NCBI RefSeq assembly: GCF_033568475.1
Contig: NC_133122.1
Location: 151,790,861-151,854,860, forward strand
Length of the DNA stretch: 64,000 nt
Direction: 5' to 3'
Origin: Henckelia pumila
Taxonomy: Eukaryota; Streptophyta; Magnoliopsida; Lamiales; Gesneriaceae
The position numbers were made by a program, and so were the translations under genes. A model generated the notes under the pieces. It searched no databases and was not told the origin of the DNA. It saw only the letters and a list, made by a program, of their open reading frames with translations. Positions within the stretch are counted from its first letter, which is position 1. The number at the start of each line of letters is the position of its first letter. Positions 22,684 to 35,409 of this stretch are shown here, piece after piece.

Positions 22684-24114
22684 ATGGCGAAGAAGCGAAA
22701 GATCGCCGCCAACTCTCTCCCGCCGTCGCAACCTGAACCACCACCCCATCAGCCTGTAAAAGTTGAAGAAGATCCCGAAGAAGAAGAAGAAGCTGAATAT
22801 GAAGAAGTAGAATACGAAGAAGAATTGGAAGAAGAAGAAGAAGAGGACGGAGAAGAAGACGCCGAGGGACAGTCAGATGAAGAGGACGATGGCGAAGACG
22901 AGGATCTTCTCGATGCCCCGTCACGGAGTCTACTGGATTCTTTCTCCAAGGAGGCTCTGATAAGTTTGCTCTTAGAGGCGGCGGAGAATTACCCACAAGT
23001 AGCCGTGAGGATTTTAGAGTCAGCGGAGGCTGATCCATCTCAGCGGAAGATATTCGTGCACGGCCTCAAGTGGGACACCACTTCCGAGATTCTGTCTGAA
23101 GAGTTTGTCAAGTATGGGGAGATAGAGAATTGTCGCGTGATCCCAGATAAGACCACCGGAAAATCCAAGGGATATGGTTTTGTTATTTATAAGTCCATCC
23201 GTGGGGCTCTCCAGGCGTTGAAGGAGCCGCAGAAGCTAATCGGTGGCAGGATGACGTCTTGCCAACTGGCGTCCGTTGGGAATTTCCAGACGCAGATACC
23301 GAGTAGTCAGGAGCCAGGGATGTGTGAATCGGAGCATACCCAGAAGAAGATATATGTGAGTAATGTTGGGGCGGAGCTTGATCCCAAGAGATTGACTGCC
23401 TTCTTTTCGAGATATGGGGAGATTGAGGAAGGACCCTTGGGTCTAGATAAGGAGACTGGGAAACCTAGAGGGTTCTGTTTGTATGTGTATAAAACGGTAG
23501 AGAGCGCCAAAATGGCTTTGGCAGAACCTCACAAGCAATTTGAAGGAGTTACTCTACATTGCCAAAAGGCAATTGATGGTCCTAAGTTGCACAAGAAGCA
23601 AATGATTCAGATGCAGATGCCCCAGAATATTCAGAGCCAACAATTTACCAACAACCTGGCTCCGAGTTTTGCTGGTTCCAGTTCCACGGTGGTGCCGGCT
23701 GTTATTCCTGGAAATTTGATGGCTCCGCCTCCATTGCAGCAGCATCACCAGGGCTTGAGTCTGAACCCAGCTGCTTTAGGGCAGGCACTGACAACATTAA
23801 TAGCGGCACAGGGTTCAGGATTGAACCTTCTAGGGGCTTTTGGTTCTGTGGGACCAGGTGCTGGACTGGTGAACAACCCTGTTGTGATGCCGAGCTTGGG
23901 GAGTCAGCTGGTGCAGGGTGGATACGGAAATCAAGCTACCGGGAACATTGGTCTAAGTGGGTATAGAAATCAAGCTGCCGGGAACATTGGTCTAAGTGGG
24001 TATATAAATCAAACTGCCGGGAACATTGGTCTAAGTAGGTCTTCAAAGAAGCTAAACGGAAGGGGACGTGGTGGAAGGTCCCAACGCGGAGGAAGGGCTT
24101 ACATGGGGCGATAA
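22684..24114 (+). CDS. UBA2: UBP1-associated protein 2 (UBA2)-like nuclear RNA-binding protein
   Basis: 476 residues in one exon, close to Arabidopsis UBA2a. The N-terminus has a basic start (MAKKRK) and a long Glu/Asp run (29-75). Two RRM domains follow: RRM1 at 122-196 with RNP2 KIFVHGL and RNP1 KGYGFVIY (162-169), and RRM2 at 222-296 with RNP2 KIYVSNVG and RNP1 RGFCLYVY (262-269). A Gln/Met/Gly-rich tail holds three 13-residue repeats (413-425, 426-438, 439-451; GYxNQxxGNIGLS) and an RGG-like end (RGRGGRSQRGGR). Family members bind U-rich 3' UTRs with UBP1 and act in ABA and wounding responses in nuclear speckles. The ATG at 22684 is the first in frame and gives the family N-terminus. The alternative is another AKIP1-like hnRNP, which is the same clade. 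Confidence 0.9.
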   Translation: MAKKRKIAANSLPPSQPEPPPHQPVKVEEDPEEEEEAEYEEVEYEEELEEEEEEDGEEDAEGQSDEEDDGEDEDLLDAPSRSLLDSFSKEALISLLLEAAENYPQVAVRILESAEADPSQRKIFVHGLKWDTTSEILSEEFVKYGEIENCRVIPDKTTGKSKGYGFVIYKSIRGALQALKEPQKLIGGRMTSCQLASVGNFQTQIPSSQEPGMCESEHTQKKIYVSNVGAELDPKRLTAFFSRYGEIEEGPLGLDKETGKPRGFCLYVYKTVESAKMALAEPHKQFEGVTLHCQKAIDGPKLHKKQMIQMQMPQNIQSQQFTNNLAPSFAGSSSTVVPAVIPGNLMAPPPLQQHHQGLSLNPAALGQALTTLIAAQGSGLNLLGAFGSVGPGAGLVNNPVVMPSLGSQLVQGGYGNQATGNIGLSGYRNQAAGNIGLSGYINQTAGNIGLSRSSKKLNGRGRGGRSQRGGRAYMGR

Positions 24115-25690
24115 GAGGCAAAAAGGTAATTGACTTATTCACAACTATTTTTCTTGCTTCTTTTCGTTCTCTCTTGTGACCTAAATTATGAAGGGGTTCA
24201 CTCTGCGTTTCGAGGGAAAACTTTAGGTGACTTAGGGTAAGAATTACGGAGTCTAGGAAACGTGAAGGAGATGTAGCATAAGCAGGGAGTAAGAAGAAAT
24301 TTAATGTTGAATTGCAACACTGGTATTTCCTAAACAATAAACAGTGGTAATTTAGGAGGGTGCTGGATGATAGTGCTATCCAACACGTTCAAGTTCTGGA
24401 AAAGCTATAGCTTTTTGAGTATAAAACCTGTGTGTCGTTCTTACATACGTGTGCCATTGGGAAGAAAGATACCAAATGAAGGTTAATACTTGGTGTATGG
24501 TCCTGCACTCTGACTGAGTGGTTTCAAGATTCATTTTGTCATCTACACTATTTATATTTATTCAATAAAGTTTTCTATGAAAAACAAGAAACTTTATTGG
24601 AAAATTGTTTACCATCTTTTCCTATCATAATTTTGGTTTTGTTGGGAAATAACATTGCTAATACTGAGATACTTTTGGTGGCATGAGGATGTTAGCGCTA
24701 TAACCCAGTCTTTTCTCTGTTTCATTTGGGGCAGGTGGTGGTTTCTGGGGAAATAACTTTGCTACTGCTTAGGCTGCATATTAAGTGGCAGATGATGCTT
24801 CTGAAAGTTGATTTGAAAAACACAAACCTAATTCTGTGCTTGCTAGTGGCAAGCTGTGAATATCTCTTGAAAAAATTCTATCCATTATCTGAAGAGAATA
24901 TAAAATAGTGATGCAGCAAGAAATTCCTCTAATTGCCACATATTAGCTGTAAAACGGCTGTCAGTTAAAACATCACAAAACCAATTGAGTTTCCAAAATT
25001 TGTTTAAATATTGTAAAATTCCATGGCGTAGCTCATTCTTACTCTAAAATGTCCATTCCTTACTTTTGGAAGTCCTTTACTTTTGCTCTCTGTTTCTGGA
25101 GTTGCTATCTTCACAAAATGTCTGCTCTTCGTCTTCTCCTGTGAACTACCTCCTCTCTTGCTTCTGCAGTTGTCAGCAATGTATATTCATTCAGCCACAT
25201 TTTTTAATTCTATGTTTTTGCCATCCAAGTTTTTAAAGTGACTGAAAAACATCTTTTGTCCCCTTTTTATTTCAAAAAGGAATCTATCATATTGGGTATC
25301 TGTTTTATTGATACCAAGCTTAATATTTGCATTTTTCTTAATAGTTATAAATTCTAAAATTGTTTCCTTTTTTGTGTTTTATACTTGAATCAACCACGCG
25401 TTTTTAACTGTTTGTGTTCACAATTGCTTTCAAAGTTGTTCTTTGAAACTTTTCTAAAGTTGTTTATGTTTTTGTTACTCGGTCATTGTGCAGATAACCA
25501 TTGGCTCAGCAAATTTCTGTGACTCAGCTTTATGAAACTTCTGATTTCAGAAACTCAAGCTAATGGCATCCTGATCTGAATTAATAAATGTTTGTCCACT
25601 TTGCTATTTAAGGACCGGGGTTGTGCAATGCGCAATATAGTTTATGTATTTGAGCTTGATTCTGCTTGCTCTCTCTGTTTAAATGATATG
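24115..25690 (+). other. Probable 3' UTR of the UBA2-like gene, perhaps with an intron
   Basis: No ORF. A good donor (AAAAG/GTAATT, GT at 24126-24127) and acceptor (TTTGGGGCAG, AG at 24733-24734) could remove about 609 bp; as I recall, Arabidopsis UBA2 genes have 3' UTR introns, so this is a reasonable inference. Further candidate exons and AATAAA-like signals continue to about 25690. Only transcripts can settle the structure. Confidence 0.35.
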
Positions 25691-28600
25691 CTTATTATTA
25701 TTTAACAAATTAATACAATGTATTAAAAGTTTTATGATTTTGGATATCACTTTTCATTGTTTTTCATCTAGTGACATTAACAGAAGATATTAGCTTGGGT
25801 GCAGTTTCTCTGATCTATCAATCCTTATGGGCCTGTTGAGCAGCGCCTTGAAATAGTTTCAATTTGCTTTACGAATTAAATTGTTTCTTTTGACAACATT
25901 ATACTAGAGAGTAATTGAAAACGGATTCCAGTTAAAAAAAAAGTAGGTGGTTGGTCAATTTCGAGGTTTACCCAGTCTCTTCATCTGATCTAGTACGTGT
26001 TTATACCCAATATACAAGGTGATTCAGTATAACATCCCTAAATATTAGGATATTTTGGTCTCAATTACGTGGAGAGGAGTTGGGATAGTTGGGATTTGCC
26101 TCCTTGGCCTTCATATCCCAGGAGATGATTCATGATCTTTGAGGATATCACGTTCATTCTGTATTATTAACAAGAAATGGACTCGGAGAAACTGTTATCT
26201 TTCATTTGAGATTAATTTGCCTCATTGGTGTTGGTATGTTTCTGGAAGATGGTGAAGTTTAACAGTGGTCATTTAATTATAAGCAAATTGAGGTGAAGCT
26301 TTCTGGTTTTTTTGCGGGCCTGTCACCAAAGGTGAGTGACATAGCTGGTAGGCCTGGGACACAAAGGCGTATGGTTATCATAGAGTGTTAGCGTATAACA
26401 CATAATGAGGGCAAGGCATGTGCCTTAGGTGTGAAAAGGGATAACATGCTAGAATGTAGATGTTTGGGAAAAATTGAAGCACATCATTGAAGATAAACTT
26501 ACGAACTATCAAATGATAATAAAATAAATGTATTAGTCTGTAAGCAAAAATGAATGACTATTGCCTTGCATTTTAACTTGAATGCACATCTTTGTGTTTA
26601 AGGTTCCGTAAAATAGCGTCTGGAGTTTTTTAAGTTCATTATGCTTGTTCTTCAATGCTTAAGGAGTGTGATTAATCAAGTATTGAACCTTATTCGTATC
26701 TTGGTGTGAAGGGTGCTTTGAAAAAAGTCTATCTCAAATTGAAAAGGAAAAAATAGAGTTTTGAGAGATGAAATTTTACTCATTATCTTTGGTGAAAGTT
26801 ATTCTTCAACTGCCAATCCCTTCTTCCAGATGCCATCTCCTTCTCCAAATATTGGAGTAAAAGTTGTAGATTCTAAAACCAATTGTAACAATCCTCGACT
26901 CTTACTCGAAAAATAAGAAAATGAAATTTATTATTCAGCTTCTTTTATATGTTTGCAAAGCACGGTTTTAATAAATAATTCATGTATAACAGTATGTTTA
27001 GTTGATATGAGACATGTGTCTTTTGAAGTTCCGACATCTAAAACATGGATAATTGCTTGTGGTTTATGTGGGTCTAGACTTGAGTACTTAGCTGTCGTTA
27101 CATCCTATATCAAGTACCAATTTCTCAACTGTTATCTCAAAAGCTTCAGTTAACAATAGGAATACGTGGCTGCATGTTTGTGGCATCCATAACATGCATA
27201 ATGTCGGAGGAATCCTTTTGTAATTAGTTGAAAATGAGTTTCAAGCAGAGTGGCATGTAGTTATACTAATATATATATGGTAACATGGATGTGGTTGCTG
27301 TGAATCTTCTTGCCAAAGCATCCTTTGGTTTAGTGGCAGGGGTGAGGTAGAAAACCGAATTCAATTCCTACTTACGTGGGGTGATTTAGGTAGTTTCGAT
27401 AGGAAATCATCGGCTCAATTGTGTAAACATATAGATTAAGCGAGTCTTGAAGTTCTTGGTTGGAGAGCCATCTACCCATGTTTATTCTGTAACTTTCCAG
27501 TAAGGTTGCATCATGTTTATTGTTTCAATTCGATTCTTGATTGTGGGCTGTGTATTTTGAGCTATTTCTGAGTCTGAGAGCACAGTTTGTACGATGATAA
27601 TAAATGTGGGTGACGTGTGTGATACAGTAAAATTCCATTGCCCACCAAATGGTCTATTTATAGCCACAAAAACATGAATAATAATTGTGATAAAAAGCCT
27701 ACCCAACTCCCCAAATTTAACAACTCATAACTCAGATGGACCCCTTTTAATTTACATTCACATGTATTTTCTACCCTTGAATTTCAGTTCTTGCATATGT
27801 GACAAACTACAATGTGTTCGTGTCTCTGTGTCAACTTAAAGGGATGCTTTAATTTTGAGAAAAAAAACTCTATAAAAACCAGCGCAGACACGTGTTAGCA
27901 AGCAATAAGTTTATCTAAATTTTCACCTTTGAAAATTGAATGTTTCATCCTCTTTTTTTTTTTTTTTTTTTTTCTAAATGTAATTACAACGGGTGTAGGG
28001 TACTTGTTTTAACATGTATTCAGATTTATGTTTCTTTCATTGAGATAAGTTTATGTCATTACATCACAAATGTGTTGGACGTTTCATCTTCTATTTAGCT
28101 TAAATCAATTCATGTAACACCAAATACTTTCCCGTGTATAAAATTCCAAGGCGTGAATGGTCATTCAAATGATTTGAACTTTTTGTTTTTTTTATTATTA
28201 TGTTATCGATTGAAACCTTCAAAATATTACTAGATAACTACGGGAAATTTTACAATGACAAACGAATCATTTCAAAATTATTTGTAGTCTGGCTTTGCAC
28301 GATAAACGGACAAAAATGTTTCGCAATTTGTGTTGTTTTATTTGGTGGTATGGGGTCAAGATTTGAAAATCATGTACTTCGCTGTTCAAAGAGATTGGGA
28401 TCGAATCACGATACCTTTTCTTTCCCAATGTATACAATATAATTTTGGGTTAAATATTTTGAGTTCAGACCTTTGATTGGAATGAGTGGGGGCAATTATT
28501 AAAATTTCCAAAATTTCAATGTGACTAAATTGTCAGGATAATATATATAGAAAATTTCAGCTGCCCAATCAATGAAATCCAACTCTTTTTCGACCACTAA

Positions 28601-30550
28601 AATTCGTTACCATGTTTTAGTTATGCGAAAAATAAAAAAACAACTAAAGACGAGGTGGAAAAATATTGTTGGGCATGACATTTGAATATAAATGACGCAA
28701 TTTCAGCGGGTGTTTGCATAGGTAAGTTGGTGCTCACTCACACAGATGTGAGGAGTTTGAGTTTTTTTTTTAAAAAAAAAGTCAAATTTTCTCTTCTTGT
28801 GCATTGGAGAGTGAAAGCGAATTACCTAAAAAAAACTAATAGGAAACACATGCGCATCAAGTGATTCCAAATATATAACCACAAATTACACTCTCTGTCC
28901 AGATTATATTGTCTTTTTTTTTTTTTTTTTGCACAAACCAACAAAAATATTGAAAAAGTAAATATATAGTCTTGCACATCTTTACTATTTTATTAAAGTT
29001 GAGATAGGTATAGTAACTACCTTTTCTCATTTAATGTGGGGATACCAAGTTTTTTTTTTCATTTTACCCTTCATTTTACTCTTTTTGTAAAAAAATTTGT
29101 GCCCATTTTGAAAAACATCTCACTTGAAAATATATTAATTTCTACATCCCACCTTCCCCAAAAAATGGAATTTAGTTACTGAACTATCAACACTTCTAAA
29201 AAAAAAAAACTGAACCACCAATACGTTTATTCATATTTTCACACGAAAAACGTGTGTCTATCTCGCTAGTATTAAGAAAAATTATTGGAAAAGAAAATTA
29301 TATACAAAATACGCATTTTATCCTATTTAATATATTCAAAAAATGATTGCACAATTTTCAACATTTAGTTAATATGGATATATTAGTAAAAATATAAATA
29401 ATATTATTGAATATAGTGTACACTTATATATTTGAGACAAGAAAAAAAATGATTTATACAATCGAAATTGATGGAGTATATCTGTATATGTTAATGTTTG
29501 GGACTCACTAGTCGAGATATTTCATACGAGGATTGCACCAGGTGGAGCATAGTGAAACTCACACTAAAAGTTTTGTGTTATATTAGATAGTGTTTGAGAA
29601 AACTTCTAGGAAGCACTTCTCAACAATTTAAAAGTGATTTCTAAAAGCTCTCTCAAATATTACCTTGGTTTAGTTATAGCCATGTTCCATGAACTCATGG
29701 GGTCTATCTACTTTGTATATTAGGATCCGAGAGTAAAGTGGGGAGCATAGACAAATTCCACGCTTGAGCCCCACCTCGAAACACCGATTGGGTGATGATT
29801 TGATATAACTTTTATCTTGTGTCTAATATAGAAAACATGAAATGAAATTTCATTGTATAATTTGATTGAAAGACCTCTAATTTTCTCTATTCGGTGAGTC
29901 ATATATAAGCTGGGATAAACATGGAGTGTTCGTTCCATGGTATTATTGACAATCGTGAAATCTTAATTAATCACTTGTTTAAAAATTTTGGAGTAAAAAT
30001 TTTGTTAGATGGTTTCGCGGATTTACATATATGGATCGACAGATTCATATATCTATATTAAAATGTAATACTATTAACGTAAAACATATTACTTTTCCAA
30101 TTGAGTTAGATTGAAACTCATTTACATAAAATTAAATCATAAGACGGTCTTAACCTATGTTTTTGTGAAAATTTAAATTCTTAAATGGAAAAAAAATAAA
30201 AGTGAAAGTAAAAGAAAAAGTCGGTTAACAACCAGCGCAGAAGAGGACTCCAAAATATAAAAATATGGTATTTTACAATCAGAGTAATAATATAGATAGA
30301 CACTAAAATTTTGGTGATAAAATGCCACTTGAATCTTTTTCTTTTCTCAAATATAGTTTTTAATCCTTCTACATAATGACCAGTGCCACTAAAACAAAAA
30401 TTAAGTACTGTTATTATCTTTTGTTTCTTAAAAAAAGTAACATTCTTTCTTTTTTGTTTTCTACAAATGCACGTGTCGAATGAGGATGTAAGGATCAATA
30501 TGGGATAAGAGTCTATTGGAGAAATATACGAAAGAATCTATAACTAAAAA
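25691..30550. other. Intergenic region, no gene recognised
   Basis: AT-rich, with long T runs (about 27951-27975 and 28914-28931) and no ORF above 83 codons. 27320-27350 has a weak tRNA A/B-box look (GTTTAGTGGCAGGGG, GAATTCAATTCC) but nothing that defines a SINE. 30004-30155 may be a decayed GAGACGGT-type MITE. Confidence 0.5.
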
Positions 30551-30750
30551 ATCTGGCAAACTAACTATTGATCGGGAGAAGGGATTTAAAAAGTTGCTAA
30601 CTTTCATTATTAATTTATTTCAAAGAATCTTTCAAAGTAAGAGTTGATTGGGAGAAGGGATTTAAAAAGTTGCTATCTTTCATTATTTATTGCAAAGAAT
30701 CTTGCAAACCAACAATTGATTGGGAGAAGGGATTTAAAAAGTTGCTAAAG
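30551..30750. repeat. Tandem repeat, 72-76-bp unit, nearly three copies
   Basis: GGGAGAAGGGATTTAAAAAG followed by TTGCTA begins at 30574, 30650 and 30722. Between copies stand TTTCATTATT, a CAAAGAATCTTTCAAA-like piece, and ATTGAT(T/C)GGG. The 76- and 72-bp periods differ by small deletions. Confidence 0.8.
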
Positions 30751-31852
30751 TAGATGTGTTAAATTGGCAACCACAATTGCCAGATCAATCCTAGATTAAG
30801 TTCAATTTTACTTCTGAGTTTGTTTAGATATGTTGGGATCTTACTATATTAAAATAAAACATTAAACCTTAAAATATTTTATGGATCTTCATATTGGTTG
30901 GTGGGAGATTTCAAGAAATGTGATTGCGTGGCTTGGTTTTGGCCATTCATTTAACAATGTTGCAACATCAACACATTTCGATCGTGATTGGATTTTATGG
31001 TACAAGTCTTGTAAACTCAAAATAAATGCATGGATGTCCCTTCTTCTATTTAGAATATTTAATATGAGTTATCTTGAGAAAATTAATCTTCAAAATACCA
31101 TATTAAGAAATTTTTTACAGCCATTGATAATTACAATTTCAGCTATGTACGTATATTTTTGTCTTTGTAATTTTGTTCATATATAGTATTGAATATTAGT
31201 TTTAATCAAACTATATTTAGTTTTTTATTTTCACTCTTAGTTTTTTTTTCAATATAATGCTGATGTGATACTTACTTTATGGTATTTTGTGAAGCTCATT
31301 ACATGATTTTGGACCGACTCACTTATTGAAAATGATTAAAATTATTAAAAATTAACGAGTCTCTATTAGCAAATTCAAAACAAACAATACGAGATCGTCG
31401 ATATTTTTTTTTTAAATCGAGACAAAAACATCTTAAATGCATTGAGAGTAACACTCATCTGACCAAGTAGATGGGTAGTCAACAAAAGTAATCACTCATT
31501 TTAATTTTCCTTTTATATATATGGATTTTTATGTGCAATATACAACACCTTATATAACCATCTAGGTCTATCTAATATTATAATTTTGTCTGTATTTTTA
31601 AGTGAAATTTAGAACTCGTTGGTTGAAAAGAATAGCCAATTAATCAAGCATGTCCCAACAAATAATACAATCAGTCTTTACCAATTAAATGTTCTCTCCT
31701 TTTTCATTAATTATTATTATAATCCCAATTGAAAATTTTGGAACTATTAATTTACCTAACTATATTTAACTCTTTTTTTTTTTTTTTTTTGTCTTTTATA
31801 TTCAATTAAGTGTGAGCCTACTTAAAGGTGGTAAGAGTTCCAGTTTCCTTCA
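30751..31852. other. Upstream region of PKS, no other gene recognised
   Basis: AT-rich. A T run at about 31771-31789 and a short CT-rich stretch precede the start codon; no clear TATA box was assigned. Confidence 0.45.
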
Positions 31853-33400
31853 ATGGCTTCCGCAACAATACTAAAGAATTTCAAGTACAATTCACCCCAA
31901 CAGCCCATGTTTAATGTCATCGAAGCTCCTCTCAATTTCACCTCTTTTGCGCAGAACAATTCTCCATTCAAAGATTTATCCTTCTCCTCTTATCTCAACC
32001 CCAAAGATAAACAAAATCATGACGAGAGTACTAATAATAATAATTCCTCCACCATTGAGATTGACACGGAGATCAGTATTTTCGATGCGCAGAAGTATTT
32101 CAGCGAGACCAATAACGACTCGAAAAGCTATCCCAAGAAACCCATTCAGCAGAAGCAGATTAATCAAGATTCGGTGTCGATTAATATTCAAAGGCAGTCG
32201 TCTGTGAATTTTCGATCGAGATCGTTTAAAACGACGACGCCCACGGCTTCTTCGGAGGCGAGCTGGAACAGCCAGACGGGGCTGTTGGCGAATCCTCCGG
32301 GTTCGTTGGGAGTTTCTTTGAAGAATTTGGAGACGACGGATATTAATAATAATGGATTAATATCCAAGAAACGAATAAACTCTTGTTCGGGGGGGAAAAA
32401 GTACTGGTTCTTGATCGGCCCCAAAAGCTGCTGCATTGGGAAAAAATCTGTCCAGGTTAAGGAAACAGCCTCGGAGAACGAGATGATCAAAGATGATGCG
32501 GAAAACATGGATTCCATCGTCCCCGGGAAATACCAAGCGCCGCCACGTCAACACCGCGTTTCGGCCTCCGGGAGGCCGTTTCTTGATGGAGTACTGCAGG
32601 GGCCTTTCTCGTTTCCGGTTTTGATCCCACCTCCCAACAAGCCAATGAAGGATAATATTGTAAAGAAACCCAAGGAAGATCCTCCCCGGAAATCTTTGGA
32701 GGTATTCCAGGCAATGCTGGAACTTTCGTCGGCTTTACGTCCAGATCATCATCATCATCGAGGCCAGTTCAAGATTCCGGGAAGCCCGATTGCTCGCGTT
32801 ACGAACTTGGATGACGATGTCGGAAGCGACGCCAGCTCGGACTTGTTCGAGATCGAAAGCTTGTCGACTCCGACTAATTCTTATCCAATGTACCGTGGGA
32901 GGGATTCGCTGGAAGAATCTGCTCCTCCCACTTTCAGTGCCAGGAGATTTGCTTCTTCCCATGGGATTAATATTGTCAACAACAGTAATGTTCATTTCGA
33001 CACGAGGAGCCTCGACGAGCCGCCGACGCCTAGCGTGGCGGCGACTGAGTGCTACGCGCCCAGTGAAGTGAGCATCGATTGGAGCGTCACCACGGCCGAG
33101 GGGTTCGACAAGGCGAGCGTCACGAATTTCTCGGAGATGGGGAATGTGGATTTCCTGCGGCAGGAGGAGGGGGTTGGTGGCGACGGCGGGAAGAGGAGGG
33201 GGAACGGTGGGCTGTTGATGATGGGATGCAGACAGGAGAAGGCGGTGAGCGTGGGGCCGCAGCCGGTGAAATGTGTGGCGGAGGGTCCACCGATTTTCCC
33301 GCTGCACGTGGGCGGTAGGCCACCGAGGGCTAATAAGACGACGGCGGTGGCGGGTGGCGGCTCTAACGCGGCGCGGCTGTCGCTTGCTTTTGCTGCATGA
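31853..33400 (+). CDS. PKS: PHYTOCHROME KINASE SUBSTRATE (PKS1/2/4-like) protein
   Basis: Single exon, 515 residues. Conserved family blocks appear in order: EISIFDAQKYF (73-83), SEASWNSQTGLL (134-145), GGKKYWFLIGPKSCCIGKK (180-198), GRPFLDGVLQGPFSFPV (240-256), SDLFEIESLS (329-338) and CYAPSEVSIDWSVTTA (400-415). PKS proteins bind phytochromes A and B and phototropin/NPH3 at the plasma membrane and act in phototropism, leaf positioning and hypocotyl growth. They have no known catalytic domain. The Cys pair in the KSCC motif (193-194) is a plausible S-acylation site for membrane attachment. Linkers are Ser/Asn-rich and disordered, and the C-terminus (430-515) is Gly/Arg-rich and less conserved. 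Slightly longer than the Arabidopsis members; the exact paralogue (1, 2 or 4) cannot be decided here. Confidence 0.9.
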   Translation: MASATILKNFKYNSPQQPMFNVIEAPLNFTSFAQNNSPFKDLSFSSYLNPKDKQNHDESTNNNNSSTIEIDTEISIFDAQKYFSETNNDSKSYPKKPIQQKQINQDSVSINIQRQSSVNFRSRSFKTTTPTASSEASWNSQTGLLANPPGSLGVSLKNLETTDINNNGLISKKRINSCSGGKKYWFLIGPKSCCIGKKSVQVKETASENEMIKDDAENMDSIVPGKYQAPPRQHRVSASGRPFLDGVLQGPFSFPVLIPPPNKPMKDNIVKKPKEDPPRKSLEVFQAMLELSSALRPDHHHHRGQFKIPGSPIARVTNLDDDVGSDASSDLFEIESLSTPTNSYPMYRGRDSLEESAPPTFSARRFASSHGINIVNNSNVHFDTRSLDEPPTPSVAATECYAPSEVSIDWSVTTAEGFDKASVTNFSEMGNVDFLRQEEGVGGDGGKRRGNGGLLMMGCRQEKAVSVGPQPVKCVAEGPPIFPLHVGGRPPRANKTTAVAGGGSNAARLSLAFAA

Positions 33401-33629
33401 GATTTTGTGCAAACGGGACGGGTTTTGGCATGGGTTCTTGAATTGGTAGGTATAATTTGTATTATTATTTGACTAATAATAAGTGAAGAAGAAGAACAAG
33501 TTTATTATTTTATGTTTTATTGTTATCAAATTATTCATATGCTAGAATTATTGAATAAAATTATCCCTCATCAAATCGATCAATTTGCACAATAATATAT
33601 CATATTATATGCTGCCTCATATATGTATG

Positions 33630-33675
<46 letters not shown>

Positions 33676-33778
33676 TGTGAAAAATATGCATGAAATTGAA
33701 CATATATTAATTTAAGTTCATACATCTTCAAATTTCACTCATTTCTAGCTCAAATGCGTCAACATCCAAATTCTTAAC
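33401..33778. other. PKS downstream region with a TA microsatellite
   Basis: AATAAA-like signals near 33553 could serve polyadenylation. A (TA)n tract lies at about 33635-33669. Confidence 0.4.
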
Positions 33779-34115
33779 GAGTGTTTGCGATCACTAAAAA
33801 AAATGATTGTTAGCTTTTGGCTTAAAAAAATTATTTTTGTGTGTTTCTTAAACCTAGATTATGTGTTAGCTTATGCTTAAATTAATTGAAATCCAAAAGC
33901 TAGTCATGTGGTGATTATGATTCTCCAAAAGTGATTCTAATAAGAAGGTCATTATTAAAATCACTTTAATCACTTATTTATCAAACACTACCAAACTTTG
34001 ATTTTTAAATTTTCACATTTGTTTCCAAACACTACCAACTTTTGATTTTTTTTAACTTTTTTATAATTTTTAAATTAATCACTTTTACAAAATCACAATC
34101 TATTGTAAACACTCC
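33779..34115. mobile_element. hAT-type MITE-like element (about 337 bp)
   Basis: GAGTGTTTGCGATCAC at the left and the complement of AATCACAATCTATTGTAAACACTC at the right form an imperfect terminal inverted repeat. The GGAGTGTTT end and inner AAAAGCTA/TAGCTTTT words resemble common plant hAT MITEs. No convincing 8-bp target duplication was found. Confidence 0.45.
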
Positions 34116-35357
34116 CTAAATATACTTATTATTTTTTTAATAAAATCAAAATGGGATTTTGTTCCCAACCCCAAATCAATGTAAGTACTTTTTGAATCCT
34201 CAATCCAAGAATGAAATTCAAATTCTATTTTAGTTATTTGCGAAACGATATCCTGACACCATGTTCCACGTGATGGAGTTACATTTTGACCAGTAGGTCA
34301 TACATGAGACTACACAAGCGAAGTTGAGGATTTAAAGAAATAAAATGAACGTGGAGGTATATAATACAACTTTAAAAAGCTCAAGCACATATTTTTTGTT
34401 TTGTTTTGTTTTTTTGTTTTTAAACAGACAATTATATAAGACTAATGTACTGTTTAGGATTGCTTTCAAAAAGTATTTATGATAAAATGACAAATTTTGT
34501 GAATAATATAATCATTTATAACTCTAATATTTTTATAAAATTTGAATCAAACATTATATTATAAAAAACACGAATGTATAATCAATTAATATTTTATTTT
34601 TTGCATCTAACGATGCACAACGATACTTATTTGTCCATGCAGTAATCAAAAAAATTTCAAGAAATGGTATGGGTTTAGTGGGCGATAGTTTGGGGATGTT
34701 CCCCTTTCAAATTTTTTTTGAAGATCTAAAAATAGCTTTCTTTAAAATTTTTTACCTGCTTCACTATAGAACATTAAAATTTTCACCTACAGATGGGAAG
34801 GCTAATGCTACAGGTTAAAAGTACTTGTGTAATCTAACTATATAATAATAATTACAATTAGTGGTGATAAGGTATGCTGAGATTTGTTTACCAATATTAG
34901 ACAATATCTTTGGCATATTGTAATTCCTGATTAATTAACCTATTAATTAGTTATGTCTCTTTTGTCCGTCAAACTTATGAATATAAGAGGTTGAAGTTGA
35001 ACTGAATGTCAGTGATTGTTTGGACTAACCACTGATAACAAAAACTATAATTATAGACATTCTAAATCATATTTTGTAAATCATGCAACAATCAAGCCAT
35101 TATCCGACCTATGTTCTACCATAAAATAGTGTAAAATTTGCACCATGCATATTTATCGCTAGTCCATTTAGTTCAAATTTTAATTGCGAAAGAAATATTT
35201 TTTACAAAGTGTATTCTAGCTATTATCTTGTTTACAATCATTCTTTTTTCATCATATAATTGCTTTTATATTTTTATGTTTACTTATATAACATATTTAG
35301 TAATTATGTTAATGACAATATTTCAAAGCAGTATCATGTAGTAAATTCAATCAACTA

Positions 35358-35409
<52 letters not shown>

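Noticed and set aside
22682..23038. Leu-rich frame antisense to the UBA2 acidic region
   Set aside because: CTT/CTC repeats opposite Glu codons; shadow.
27320..27410. tRNA-like A and B boxes suggesting a SINE
   Set aside because: Box matches are weak, no tail or target duplication found.
30881..31186. 101-residue frame upstream of PKS
   Set aside because: AT-rich, no family resemblance, no upstream signals.
32735..33412. 225-residue frame antisense to PKS
   Set aside because: Arg/His-rich shadow of a GC-rich coding region; no motif, and the + frame is a known family.
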